Source of the DNA: Pseudomonadota bacterium
Lineage (GTDB): Bacteria > Pseudomonadota > Gammaproteobacteria > Burkholderiales > JABEVD01
Length of the DNA stretch: 64,000 nt
Reading direction: 5' to 3'
Assembly (NCBI GenBank): GCA_021835845.1
Contig: JAKBJU010000006.1
Span: 59,706-123,705 of the forward strand
Below the pieces are notes generated by a model. The model saw nothing but the letters and a program-made list of their open reading frames with translations, did not search any database and was not told the origin of the DNA. Positions 8,199-16,281 of the stretch are shown here, piece after piece. Numbering within the stretch: the stretch's first letter is position 1; each line of letters begins with the position of its first letter. The position numbers were made by a program, and so were the translations under genes.

Positions 8199-8704
8199 TT
8201 TGCCCGGTCGAGTATTTCGTTCAAGTCGGGATTCGCGTCGACCGCTCCGCCAGCTTCGATTTCTTCATCGGTAGCGTCGCGTATGGACAGAACCTCCAGC
8301 ATGAAAGTGACCTCCCTGCCGCAAAGCGGATTGTTGCCGTCGACGGTCAATGTCTTGTCATCGAATCGGGTCACGATGAAACTTCTGGCTTCACCCTTTT
8401 CATTTTCCATGGTGATGGTCATGCCGATCTCCCGATACGCTTCCGGGACATTTTCAATGCGATCGGTAAACACCAGCGATTCGTCCCGCTCGCCGTACAA
8501 CAGCCTGGTATCGATCGGCATTTCGATGATGTCGCCCACCTTCTTTCCGTACAGTTCATTCGTCACCTGTTCCGACATCACGTCATTCGCGCCATGCACA
8601 TAGCCCAGCGGATAATCCACGGCAACCAGCACGTCACCGGTTTTGGTGTCGATGACCTTGTAACTGAGTTCGACATATTTTTCGTCTTCGATCGTAACTG
8701 ACAT
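8195..8704 (-). CDS. SlyD-like FKBP-type peptidyl-prolyl isomerase
   Basis: 169 residues. The order of blocks matches SlyD/FkpA-type FKBPs with an insert-in-flap: an FKBP half (VELSYKVIDTKTGDVLVA, LLYGERDESLVFTDRIENVP), the IF insert, then VDGNNPLCGREVTFMLEVLS and a DATDEEIEAGG tail. It lacks the histidine-rich metal-binding tail of E. coli SlyD. Predicted role is prolyl isomerase/chaperone activity, perhaps for a neighbour's product. It sits in the middle of the TPR operon, with ATGA overlap downstream and an 18-bp gap upstream. Several FKBP active-site aromatics look altered, so catalytic strength is uncertain. Confidence 0.8.
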   Translation of the reverse strand: MSVTIEDEKYVELSYKVIDTKTGDVLVAVDYPLGYVHGANDVMSEQVTNELYGKKVGDIIEMPIDTRLLYGERDESLVFTDRIENVPEAYREIGMTITMENEKGEARSFIVTRFDDKTLTVDGNNPLCGREVTFMLEVLSIRDATDEEIEAGGAVDANPDLNEILDRAK

Positions 8705-8722
8705 AGCCTAATGATTTGCAGA

Positions 8723-9073
8723 TCAAAACAGAGTGGCGCCGAAAATCTTCACCTTGTCATTCTCATACCCCAGCACCAGCCTGCCCAGCCATTCCCCCTT
8801 GTTTTTCTTGTTGATCACTTTGTACAGGACAGTGACATATTCACCACGTCTTATCATGCCAAGATACGCATAGTCTTCCGACAGGTTTTTCGCCAGATCG
8901 CTTCTCGCAAACTGCTTGCCCATCTCTATCTCGTTTGCACCCCTGATGAACGACGAGGAAAAGTTGCGCGTGAAGGCACCGTAGTTTGCTTCATTCGAGT
9001 ATTTGACCAAATCTGCCCACATGGGATTTGCGATTTCCAATATATCTTCATCCGATTTTTCAAGAATGCTCAT
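8723..9073 (-). CDS. Hypothetical protein, 116 aa (possibly NTF2-like)
   Basis: First gene of the TPR/SlyD-like operon. It begins MSILEKSDEDILEIANPMW and ends in a beta-rich part (GEYVTVLYKVINKKNKGEW, LVLGYENDKVKIFGATLF). Helices followed by strands with this aromatic pattern recall small NTF2-like domains such as DUF3887/DUF4019, but I cannot assign it with confidence. No signal peptide or membrane segment. Confidence 0.6.
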   Translation of the reverse strand: MSILEKSDEDILEIANPMWADLVKYSNEANYGAFTRNFSSSFIRGANEIEMGKQFARSDLAKNLSEDYAYLGMIRRGEYVTVLYKVINKKNKGEWLGRLVLGYENDKVKIFGATLF

Positions 9074-9181
9074 AAGCTCGCGTGCGTTTCATAATGTTAT
9101 CCATGGCGATGCCCGACGGAAAAAGACCAGCACAAAGCATGCCGGTCCTCTTTCAATGCGCAGGAATAAATCAGTGGTTCC

Positions 9182-9454
9182 CTAGGTCCTGTTAACACTT
9201 GACCGATGCGTGCGAACGTGATGAATCAGGTGACAGGGCAAGGCCGGAGCGGCGCGGTTTGGTTATTCCAAACAAGCCGCGAGGAACGCGGCAATGCGCC
9301 TGATTCAACCGTTCCCTTCGGGTTGCGGCAATATGCTGCGTCAACTGCGTTGCGCGTCTTGCGAAGGGCGCAACCATTCGCTGCGCCGCGCGCCTTGTAT
9401 CCATCGGCATCTTGCCGCAACGCATCCCACCGGATAAGTGTTAACAGGCCCTAG
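9182..9454. mobile_element. MITE-like element, 273 bp, terminal inverted repeats
   Basis: The left end reads CTAGGTCCTGTTAACACTT and the right end, on the other strand, CTAGGGCCTGTTAACACTT: 18 of 19 bases match as inverted repeats. The two outer CTAG tetramers may be a target-site duplication or, since CTAG is palindromic, part of the repeats. The interior is GC-rich, has no credible ORF and contains self-complementary stretches such as cccttcggg and TTGCGGCAA-type pairs. Size, repeats and lack of a transposase fit a non-autonomous miniature inverted-repeat element. The right CTAG contains the aprA stop codon, so the insertion abuts the gene exactly. Confidence 0.72.
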
Positions 9455-11343
9455 TGATGCTCCACTGGCGGCGCTTTTTCCACATCGCCCACCAGGTGGT
9501 AGAGCGGCGCCTTCTCCATCGTGTATTCTCCCGTATCGGGATCGCGGCGGGAGACTGTCAGCACATGCCAGTTCTTGTCGTCCAGCTTCATGACATCGCC
9601 GCGATAGTAGTACCCTGGCCAGCGCGTCTCCTTGCGGAACAGCGTATGCTGGAATACGCTCTCGGAAGTCAGGAAGCGATGCTTCAGCTCCCATGCGCGC
9701 AACAGCTCGTGTATGTCGGAAGCGGCGACATTTTCCAGATCCTGCCCCAGGATGTACATTTTCTTGAGGCCGATGTTCAGGAGCTTGTCGTTGGTCATGT
9801 AGTTGACGCCGAAACCGCCGCAGTACTCGTCCATCAGCTTCTGCAGACGATCGAGACCCTGCCTCGGATTGATGAAGTTGGGGTTCACGGTACCGGCAAC
9901 CACTTCGTTGCTGAAGACACGGTAGGTTTCCAGCGGCTTGTATATCTCTTCCCTGCGGCGACTGATCTGAGCTTCGGACACGCGGATGCCCTCTGCCTTG
10001 CCGTCGTCGATGTATTTGCAGGCAGCCTTGGCCGCCAGACGGCCTTCCGTGAAGGAGCCTGACGAGAAGGCGTGAGGCGTACCGCCTACCGCGTCCCCCG
10101 CGCCGAACAGCCCCTCGACGGTCGTCATGCGGTTGTAGCCCCAGAAGTATTCTGGCGGGGACACGTCTTCGGGGCCCGAACACCAGGCGCCGCAACCGGT
10201 TGCATGCGAACCCATGACGTAAGGCTCGGAAGTGGTCAGCTCGGGATTTTCGTACTTGGGATCCACGTCTGTGGCAGCCCAAAGCACCGCCTGGCCGACG
10301 GTCATGCCCAGGAAATTGTGCCAGCCGATCTCCTCAAGATGAGGATCCTGGAAGGCTTCCATGGTGACCATGTGGATAGGACCGCGCCCGGCATTCACTT
10401 CCGAGATGATGGCGTGGTTGCGCAGGCAGGTCGGAATGGGGCGATGGGTCCTGTGCGAGACTTCCGGGTCCAGGTACTCCTTGCCCACCATTTCCTGAAG
10501 CGCAGGGAACCACTTGGACTCGTACTCTTCGCCGTAGGCATTCTGGGTATAGGTCTTGAGATGCAGGAAGTAGGCGCCTACCGGACCGTAACCATCCTTG
10601 AACCGAGCCAGCACGATGCGGTTTTCCATTTGAGTCATCTTCGCGCCAGCCTGGATCATCAGGCCGTATGCAGAGCCCGAAGACCACGGCGCGTACCAGA
10701 CGCGCCCCGCACCTTCACCAACGGAACGCGGCTTGAAGATGTTGGAAGCGCCGCCTGCGCCGCAAATGACGGTCTTGGACTTGAACACATGGTAGTTGCC
10801 GGTGCGAACATTGAAACCCACGGCACCGGCAACACGGTTTTCCCTGGATTCGTCCATCAGGAGGTGCGTCACGCAGATGCGGTTGAAAACCTTGTCTGCG
10901 GACTTCTTGGCCGCTTCGGCGACGATAGGCTTGTAGGATTCGCCATGAATCATGATCTGCCAGCGCCCTTCGCGCAGGAACTTGCCTTTCTTCTCGTCGC
11001 GCATGATGGGAAGGCCCCACTCTTCGAAATTGTGCACCGTGGAGTCTACGTGGCGCGCCATGTCGAACAGCAGGTCTTCGCGCACCATGCCCATCAGGTC
11101 GATGCGTGCATAGCGGACATGATCTTCTGGGTTGTTCTCGCCGAAGCGCGTGCCCATGTAGCAGTTGATCGCATACAGGCCCTGGGCTACCGCGCCGGAA
11201 CGCATGATGTTCGCCTTTTCGGCGATGACGATCTTCTTGTCCTGCCCCCAGTATCTCGCTTCGAACGCCGCACCCGTTCCGCCCAGGCCGGCACCCACGA
11301 CCAGAATGTCGATATCGTCTTCGATGATTGTCTTGTAGGCCAT
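9451..11343 (-). CDS. aprA: Adenylylsulfate (APS) reductase alpha subunit
   Basis: 630 residues. The FAD-binding N terminus ILVVGAGLGGTGAAFEARYW and the fumarate-reductase-like flavoprotein body are typical of AprA. The track's longer ORF adds 77 residues in the aprB frame region; the real start is the ATG at 11343, which overlaps the aprB stop by one base (TGATG) and is preceded by AAGGAAGGGG. In sulfur oxidisers AprBA runs in reverse, joining sulfite to AMP to form APS in the cytoplasm and passing electrons to the membrane. It is the last gene of sat-aprM-aprB-aprA, and its stop codon lies in the edge of a MITE-like element. Assimilatory reductase (CysH) is excluded by family. Confidence 0.96.
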   Translation of the reverse strand: MAYKTIIEDDIDILVVGAGLGGTGAAFEARYWGQDKKIVIAEKANIMRSGAVAQGLYAINCYMGTRFGENNPEDHVRYARIDLMGMVREDLLFDMARHVDSTVHNFEEWGLPIMRDEKKGKFLREGRWQIMIHGESYKPIVAEAAKKSADKVFNRICVTHLLMDESRENRVAGAVGFNVRTGNYHVFKSKTVICGAGGASNIFKPRSVGEGAGRVWYAPWSSGSAYGLMIQAGAKMTQMENRIVLARFKDGYGPVGAYFLHLKTYTQNAYGEEYESKWFPALQEMVGKEYLDPEVSHRTHRPIPTCLRNHAIISEVNAGRGPIHMVTMEAFQDPHLEEIGWHNFLGMTVGQAVLWAATDVDPKYENPELTTSEPYVMGSHATGCGAWCSGPEDVSPPEYFWGYNRMTTVEGLFGAGDAVGGTPHAFSSGSFTEGRLAAKAACKYIDDGKAEGIRVSEAQISRRREEIYKPLETYRVFSNEVVAGTVNPNFINPRQGLDRLQKLMDEYCGGFGVNYMTNDKLLNIGLKKMYILGQDLENVAASDIHELLRAWELKHRFLTSESVFQHTLFRKETRWPGYYYRGDVMKLDDKNWHVLTVSRRDPDTGEYTMEKAPLYHLVGDVEKAPPVEHH

Positions 11344-11825
11344 CAGTATTGCACCCCTTCCTTGATTTCCAAGCCGTTGGATTCCAGCGTATGCAAACCG
11401 CCCTCGTCCATGCGGATGTATTTGGGTTCGTTGAAGAGCAGCTGGCTGTCCCGCATCTCCTTGCTGGGGGCGGGTACCCTGGAGAGGTCCGGCGTTGCCG
11501 AGCCCCAGGGCTTGGTCGTGATGGGCGCCAGGAGCTCCATGTCCTTCTTGCCGTTGCGGAACTTGATGCGCCACGCAATGGTGCCTTTCTCCTCATCGCG
11601 GATCACCCTGACACTGTGTCCAAGCGGAGCGAAGTCGGCATACCCGCGCACATCGATCGCCTGATGCGGGCATGCCTTGACGCAGGAATAGCATTCCCAG
11701 CACATGTTGGGTTCGATGTTGTAAGCACGGCGCAGCTTCTTGTCGATGTGCATGATGTCTGATGGGCAGATGTCGACGCATTCTCCGCAACCATCGCAAC
11801 GCGTCATATACACAAAGGTAGGCAT
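11343..11825 (-). CDS. aprB: Adenylylsulfate reductase beta subunit (2x 4Fe-4S ferredoxin)
   Basis: 160 residues. Two cluster-binding motifs lie in the first 55 residues: CDGCGECVDICP and CWECYSCVKACP, followed by the AprB C-terminal tail that wraps around the alpha subunit. It carries electrons from the AprA flavin towards the membrane acceptor. The start has a strong GAGGAG Shine-Dalgarno. aprA follows with one-base stop/start overlap, which fits the equal stoichiometry of the heterodimer. Confidence 0.96.
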   Translation of the reverse strand: MPTFVYMTRCDGCGECVDICPSDIMHIDKKLRRAYNIEPNMCWECYSCVKACPHQAIDVRGYADFAPLGHSVRVIRDEEKGTIAWRIKFRNGKKDMELLAPITTKPWGSATPDLSRVPAPSKEMRDSQLLFNEPKYIRMDEGGLHTLESNGLEIKEGVQY

Positions 11826-11868
11826 GATATACTCCTCTGTTTCCTATAGATAATCGGTCGAGTCAGCG

Positions 11869-12705
11869 TCAGTAGTGGTTGGGTCTTTCGGCCTTGATGC
11901 AAAGCCCCATGTTCGGCGGGTTCTTGCCCATGTACATGGGAATGTCCGGAAATTTATTCTGCACTTCGGGGGCCGTCAAATCGTAGTCGGGAGGCAGATT
12001 CTCTCTGGAACCATCGGCCCGGGTAATTTTTTTCTGGTAGGCCGCTGCCGGCTTGAAGAACATGTGGGCGAACTTGGACCAGTAAACCCCGCCGAAGAGA
12101 ACCGCGCTCGACAGGATGAACAAGGCAAAGAATACGGTCAATCCGCCGCCAGTGAATGACCAGATCAGCGCGAAAGTAGCGGTGGCAAGAAGCGAGAGGA
12201 TGAACAAATCCGCACGCTCGAACCTGAACCATGGCAGGCCTTCCGCAGAAACATCAACGCGGATGGCAAACCAGAACCAGTAACCTCCTGCGGCCAGCAT
12301 CAGCGCACCGACATGCCAGAGTGCCGGCAGGATGGTCGGCGTGGGCGCATCCGGCGTTGGATAGCAAAAAATCATGATCGCGGTAGTCGCGGCGAAAATG
12401 ATGAATCCGTACATGGTCAGCAGATGCGAAAGCCTGCGTCTCGGGTTGCTGAATTCGCCGGAAGTCAGCACTTCCTTCGCCACCACCGAAGCGGCAATCG
12501 ATGCCTTTTCTCCGCCACTCACTGGCCGCTTTGCGCTCTTCTGCGCCCTTTTCGCATTTTCGAAAAAGTACTGCGCGCTTTTCTTGTGCATCATGTCGAG
12601 TATGGTCCCGCCCATGACCAGCAGGACCATCAGAACGATATAGGCCTGCATAATCGCGGGCGATATCACGCTTGAAAGTTCGGCAAAGAGGTTGCTCGTG
12701 AACAT
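11869..12705 (-). CDS. aprM: Putative membrane anchor of APS reductase, AprM
   Basis: 278 residues with about five hydrophobic segments (near 18-38, 98-117, 128-148, 167-186 and 188-207) and a soluble C terminus. Position between sat and aprB and overall composition match AprM, the proposed membrane anchor or quinone link of AprBA in sulfur oxidisers that lack QmoABC. No qmo gene is present in the window. A good GAGGAGA precedes the ATG. The electron-transfer role is established only by association in the literature, and I see no obvious heme or Fe-S ligand cluster. Confidence 0.85.
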   Translation of the reverse strand: MFTSNLFAELSSVISPAIMQAYIVLMVLLVMGGTILDMMHKKSAQYFFENAKRAQKSAKRPVSGGEKASIAASVVAKEVLTSGEFSNPRRRLSHLLTMYGFIIFAATTAIMIFCYPTPDAPTPTILPALWHVGALMLAAGGYWFWFAIRVDVSAEGLPWFRFERADLFILSLLATATFALIWSFTGGGLTVFFALFILSSAVLFGGVYWSKFAHMFFKPAAAYQKKITRADGSRENLPPDYDLTAPEVQNKFPDIPMYMGKNPPNMGLCIKAERPNHY

Positions 12706-12730
12706 CAGGTTCTCCTCGAAAAATTCAAAT

Positions 12731-13960
12731 TCAAGTCCCCAGCCCTTGGCGTGCCGAGTGGCCGCTCAGCTTCACTTCCACCTTTTCGTGTTCGGCTAGC
12801 CCGGCATAGTAGGCGCGCAGCACTTCAAGCACTTCGGGTCTGCTGAATTCCGCAGGAACTTCGCTCCCCTCGGAGAGCATCTTTCTCAGCTTCGTCCCGG
12901 AAAGGAGGAGTCTGTCGGCGTCTCCGTGCGGACAGGTCCTCGCGCTCGCCATCCCGCCGCAGCGGTAGCACCAGAAGGTCCAGTCGATCTTCAGCGGCTG
13001 GGTCTCCAGAGCGCCTTTCGGTATCTTGTCGAAGATGTGGTGGGCATCGAAAGGGCCGTAATAGCTGCCCACCCCGGCATGGTCACGGCCGACGATGAGA
13101 TGCGAACAGCCGTAGTTCTGCCTGAAAAGCGCATGCAGCAGGGCTTCTCTCGGCCCTGCATAGCGCATGTCGAGCGGATAGCCCGCCTGCACGATGGTCT
13201 TGTCGACGAAATAGTGCTCGGCGAGCGTAGATATCGCCTTGGTCCTGACATCTGCGGGAATGTCCCCGGGTTTGAGCTGCCCGAGAAGCGAATGGATCAG
13301 CATGCCGTCGCTCACCTCGATCGCCACCTTGGCGAGGTATTCGTGGGAGCGATGCATCGGATTTCTGGTCTGGAAGGCCGCCACACGGCTCCACCCGAGG
13401 GATTCGAAGAGCGTGCGGGTCTCCTTCGGCGACATGAAGAGGGAACCGTATTTTTCAGGAAATCCCCCCTGAGAGAGAACCTTGACCGGGCCGGCAAGAT
13501 TGACTTCCCCCTGCTCCATCACCATCCTGACGCCGGGATGCTCAAAGTCCGTCGTGCCGAAAACGGTCGCGCATTCGTGCGCCTTGTCGATTTCGTATTT
13601 CTCGGTAACGGAGAGGATCGCCAGGATATCGCCGTCGTCCTGATCAACGAGGGCGATGTCGGAACCGGTCCTGATCGAATGCGCCGTATCGCGGCCCACC
13701 GAAAGCGTGATCGGTATCGGCCAGAAAAGCCCGTTGGCCGTTTTCATGCCATCGCATACGCTAGACCAGTCCGCATGGGTCATGAAGCCATCCAGCGGCG
13801 TGAAGCCGCCTATGCCGAGCATGATGAGATCGCCCTTCTCGCGCGAGCTCACTCTGACTTTCGGCAGCCCCCCCGCCCTTTTTCTTTCCTCCGAAAGCGA
13901 AGCCCCTTCCAGAAGAAGTGGGTTCAGGGGACCGCCACCGTGCGGACTGACCAGTGCCAT
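12731..13960 (-). CDS. sat: Dissimilatory-type ATP sulfurylase
   Basis: 409 residues from the ATG at 13960, preferred over the track start 28 codons upstream because TATGGAGGTCGGG supplies a Shine-Dalgarno and [10 protein letters not shown] is the usual N terminus. The nucleotide-binding motifs [11 protein letters not shown] and GRDHAGVG are intact, as is a zinc-ribbon-like CYRCGG region near residue 325. It converts APS plus pyrophosphate to sulfate and ATP, the last, energy-conserving step of sulfite oxidation. It is the first gene of the four-gene operon, 25 bp before aprM. Confidence 0.95.
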   Translation of the reverse strand: MALVSPHGGGPLNPLLLEGASLSEERKRAGGLPKVRVSSREKGDLIMLGIGGFTPLDGFMTHADWSSVCDGMKTANGLFWPIPITLSVGRDTAHSIRTGSDIALVDQDDGDILAILSVTEKYEIDKAHECATVFGTTDFEHPGVRMVMEQGEVNLAGPVKVLSQGGFPEKYGSLFMSPKETRTLFESLGWSRVAAFQTRNPMHRSHEYLAKVAIEVSDGMLIHSLLGQLKPGDIPADVRTKAISTLAEHYFVDKTIVQAGYPLDMRYAGPREALLHALFRQNYGCSHLIVGRDHAGVGSYYGPFDAHHIFDKIPKGALETQPLKIDWTFWCYRCGGMASARTCPHGDADRLLLSGTKLRKMLSEGSEVPAEFSRPEVLEVLRAYYAGLAEHEKVEVKLSGHSARQGLGT

Positions 13961-14080
13961 CCCGACCTCCATACTTTGCCTGATTCGTTTAATGCTGGCA
14001 TACGAAACGGGGTACGGCGATACCCCATAATGGTTATTTTCCACCCCCCCTTAAGGTTATAGGTGAAGGCAATGGCTTCT

Positions 14081-14959
14081 TCAAGCCGTGCGCAGGACAG
14101 GGAGAATCGATATCGAAACGCCGCAAAGGACCAGAAATCCTCCCGCCAGTTGCGCTGCCGTGGGAGAAGTGCCGAGCGCCCCCTCGATCAGCAAGGCGAA
14201 AACCGGAACAAGGTTGATAAAAATTGCAGTGCGCGCCGCGCCCAACCGCATGATGCCCATGCTCCAGAACAGATAGGCGAAGACGGTTCCGCCCACGGCC
14301 ATGGCGGCAAGCGCCATGGCCGCCCTGACACCCAGCTCACCCATATGCGCGCCGCTCGCCATTGCCACGCCGAAAAGTATCGCGGCACCCGCCGCCATGA
14401 CAAGCGAGGTATTTCCCAATGCGGAGCCCTTGGGCATGTACTTGTTCCCGAGCACGTTGTAAAGCGCCCATGAAGCATTCGCAGCCAGCATCAACAAATC
14501 CCCTCTCGATACGCTGAAGGAAGCGAGCCTTCCCATGCTTCCGCCGGAAATCACCACGGCGACCCCGGCAAGGGCGACCGGAAGGGCGGCGAGATGGCGC
14601 ATGGTCGGCTTCTCCCCGAGCAATGCGGATGCCAGAAGAGTCGTGAGCAGGGGATTGGTCGCCATGATGAGCGCGGCATTGGCGGCGGAAGTGATGCGCA
14701 GCGCATAAAAGAAGAACAGGTTGAAGGCGGCGATGCCCACCGTGCCGAGCAGCAAGTATGTTCCGGCATGACGGCTCAGCAGCCCTTTCAGGTCTTCCCG
14801 CCTGAACCCGGCGATTGCGATCATCAGGGTGGCGCCCAGCAAGAACCGCAGGGATGCTGCCCAGAGAGGAGGCAGGTCGGCAAGGACGGGGCCGGCCAGA
14901 ACGAAATTGGCCGCCCAAAAGAAGACCGCTGCAGTGACAAGAAGATAGGTTGTTGCCAT
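14081..14959 (-). CDS. EamA / DMT-superfamily transporter
   Basis: 292 residues with ten predicted membrane segments in two EamA repeats (first MATTYLLVTAAVFFWAANFV, second starting SRGDLLMLAANASWALYNVL). Glycine-rich pairs such as GVAVVISGG at the end of repeat one and the repeat-two ending LVLCGVSISIL are typical. It is probably an exporter of a metabolite or amino acid. A GGAG lies just upstream of the ATG. It is divergent from a GcvA-like LysR gene, which may control it. Confidence 0.86.
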   Translation of the reverse strand: MATTYLLVTAAVFFWAANFVLAGPVLADLPPLWAASLRFLLGATLMIAIAGFRREDLKGLLSRHAGTYLLLGTVGIAAFNLFFFYALRITSAANAALIMATNPLLTTLLASALLGEKPTMRHLAALPVALAGVAVVISGGSMGRLASFSVSRGDLLMLAANASWALYNVLGNKYMPKGSALGNTSLVMAAGAAILFGVAMASGAHMGELGVRAAMALAAMAVGGTVFAYLFWSMGIMRLGAARTAIFINLVPVFALLIEGALGTSPTAAQLAGGFLVLCGVSISILPVLRTA

Positions 14960-15058
14960 TGGTTTCTCCGGTTAGCATAATTATGTTAGGATCATTTTAT
15001 GGTCGGCACAACACCCTGAACAAGCAACACTTTGTTCGACACCTGATTAGAAAAACTA
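14960..15058. promoter_or_regulatory. Divergent promoter with candidate LysR operator
   Basis: The 99-bp gap between the EamA transporter and the LysR gene contains the perfect palindrome CATAATTATG (14976-14985), framed by TA on both sides so that it also fits a T-N11-A LysR box. Such a site between divergent regulator and target is the standard arrangement for this family. Candidate only. Confidence 0.4.
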
Positions 15059-15970
15059 ATGCCAAGAAAACTCCCTTCCCTCAATGCGCTGAGGGCGTTC
15101 GAAGCTGCGGCGCGGCACCTTTCCTTCGTTCGTGCCGCCGAAGAGCTGTGCGTCACGCCGGCTGCGGTCAGCCAGCAGGTCAAGCTCCTGGAAGATCATC
15201 TCGAAACCCCCCTCTTCAGGAGGGGGAAGGCCCTGCTTCTGAGCGAGGCCGGGGAAGACATGCTGCCCCTCGTCTCGGAAGCCTTCGACCAGCTGGAGAA
15301 GGCTGTGACGAAGGCCAGGAAGGAAGGCGGCGCGCTCGTCATTTCCGCCCCCCCTGCCTTCGCTGCCAGATGGCTGATCCCGCGGCTGGAGGACTTCAAC
15401 TCCCGCCATCCCGGCATCGAGCTTCGCCTGCTCGCGACACGGCGCCTGGTGGATTTCGGCGTGGAGGACGTGGATGCCGCGATCCGCTTTGGCACGGGCG
15501 CATATCCTGGCCTCGAAATCGACCGACTGATGCTGGAATTCATCGTCCCCGTGGCCTCCCCGCAGCTCGGGGCCACGATCAGAAGCCCGTCCGATCTCGC
15601 GAACCGCGCCCTGCTTGAAGACGAGTGGCATACTTCGAATGGGGTATTCCCGGATTGGAAGACCTGGCTCGCCTCCCTCGGCGTGGAAGCCGGGCCATCA
15701 TTGAAAATCAGACGATTTAGCGACGCCAACCTGACGATCCAGGCGGCTGTTGCTGGAATGGGGGTGGCACTTGCCTGGCAAAGTCTGGTCGAGGGCGACT
15801 TGAAGGCTGGGCGTCTCGTGCGCCTGCCGGAAGGGGCCATCCCTTCCGAGCTCGGCTACCACCTCGTCATGCCCCGCAACCGCGCGGATTCCCAGAAAAC
15901 CCAGATTTTCCGCTCCTGGCTTCTGGAGCAGTGTTCGGATCCCGAGACTCAGCGCCCCAGGGACGGGTGA
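15059..15970 (+). CDS. LysR-family transcriptional regulator, GcvA-like
   Basis: 303 residues. The winged HTH covers residues 5-65 (LNALRAFEAAARHLSFVRAA, then VTPAAVSQQVKLLEDHL), and the effector domain follows from about residue 90. The N terminus strongly resembles GcvA-type regulators, although there is no glycine-cleavage operon here; GcvA-like is a subfamily label, not a target prediction. It is divergent from the EamA transporter. Its 3' end overlaps the next gene on the other strand by 22 bases. Confidence 0.87.
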   Translation: MPRKLPSLNALRAFEAAARHLSFVRAAEELCVTPAAVSQQVKLLEDHLETPLFRRGKALLLSEAGEDMLPLVSEAFDQLEKAVTKARKEGGALVISAPPAFAARWLIPRLEDFNSRHPGIELRLLATRRLVDFGVEDVDAAIRFGTGAYPGLEIDRLMLEFIVPVASPQLGATIRSPSDLANRALLEDEWHTSNGVFPDWKTWLASLGVEAGPSLKIRRFSDANLTIQAAVAGMGVALAWQSLVEGDLKAGRLVRLPEGAIPSELGYHLVMPRNRADSQKTQIFRSWLLEQCSDPETQRPRDG

Positions 15971-16281
15971 AGCTCGATTTCGACGACGCGCGACCAGATT
16001 CCCGACATCCCCTCCCTGCAGGCTTCCCGGTAATAGACGGTTGCCGCTTCCCTGAACGCCTCGAAATCGAAGGGCCCGTCGTAATTGGTAGGGCGGGAAA
16101 TTTCCGGAAGCGCGGATTCGCAAGGGGCATCTTCAGGCTGCAGAATTCTCGCGGAAAGCCCCGTGTTCAGCATGCCGTCTTCTTCCAGGTCAAAATTCAG
16201 GATGGAGACGATATGCCCGTCCTCGCTCCATTCGTAATCCTGGGCGCGCCACTGGATCTCCCTGAAAATCACCCGAATCAT
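15949..16281 (-). CDS. Hypothetical protein, 110 aa, coupled to fumC
   Basis: The track shows this only as the tail of a long out-of-frame ORF. The real start is the ATG at 16281 (MIRVIFREIQWRAQDYEWSE), which overlaps the fumC stop in ATGA. It is a soluble acidic protein with the ending GIWSRVVEIELHPSLGR and no motif I recognise. Stop/start overlap suggests translational coupling to fumC, so a role in the same pathway or in assembly is possible but unproven. Confidence 0.66.
   Translation of the reverse strand: MIRVIFREIQWRAQDYEWSEDGHIVSILNFDLEEDGMLNTGLSARILQPEDAPCESALPEISRPTNYDGPFDFEAFREAATVYYREACREGMSGIWSRVVEIELHPSLGR

Noticed and set aside
9192-9454. Small ORFs inside the MITE-like element as a transposase
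   Set aside because: They are under 85 codons, overlap on both strands and show no DDE or other transposase motif.
10072-11664. 530-aa plus-strand ORF opposite aprA/aprB
   Set aside because: It is antisense to two well-supported genes. Long open antisense frames are expected at this GC content.
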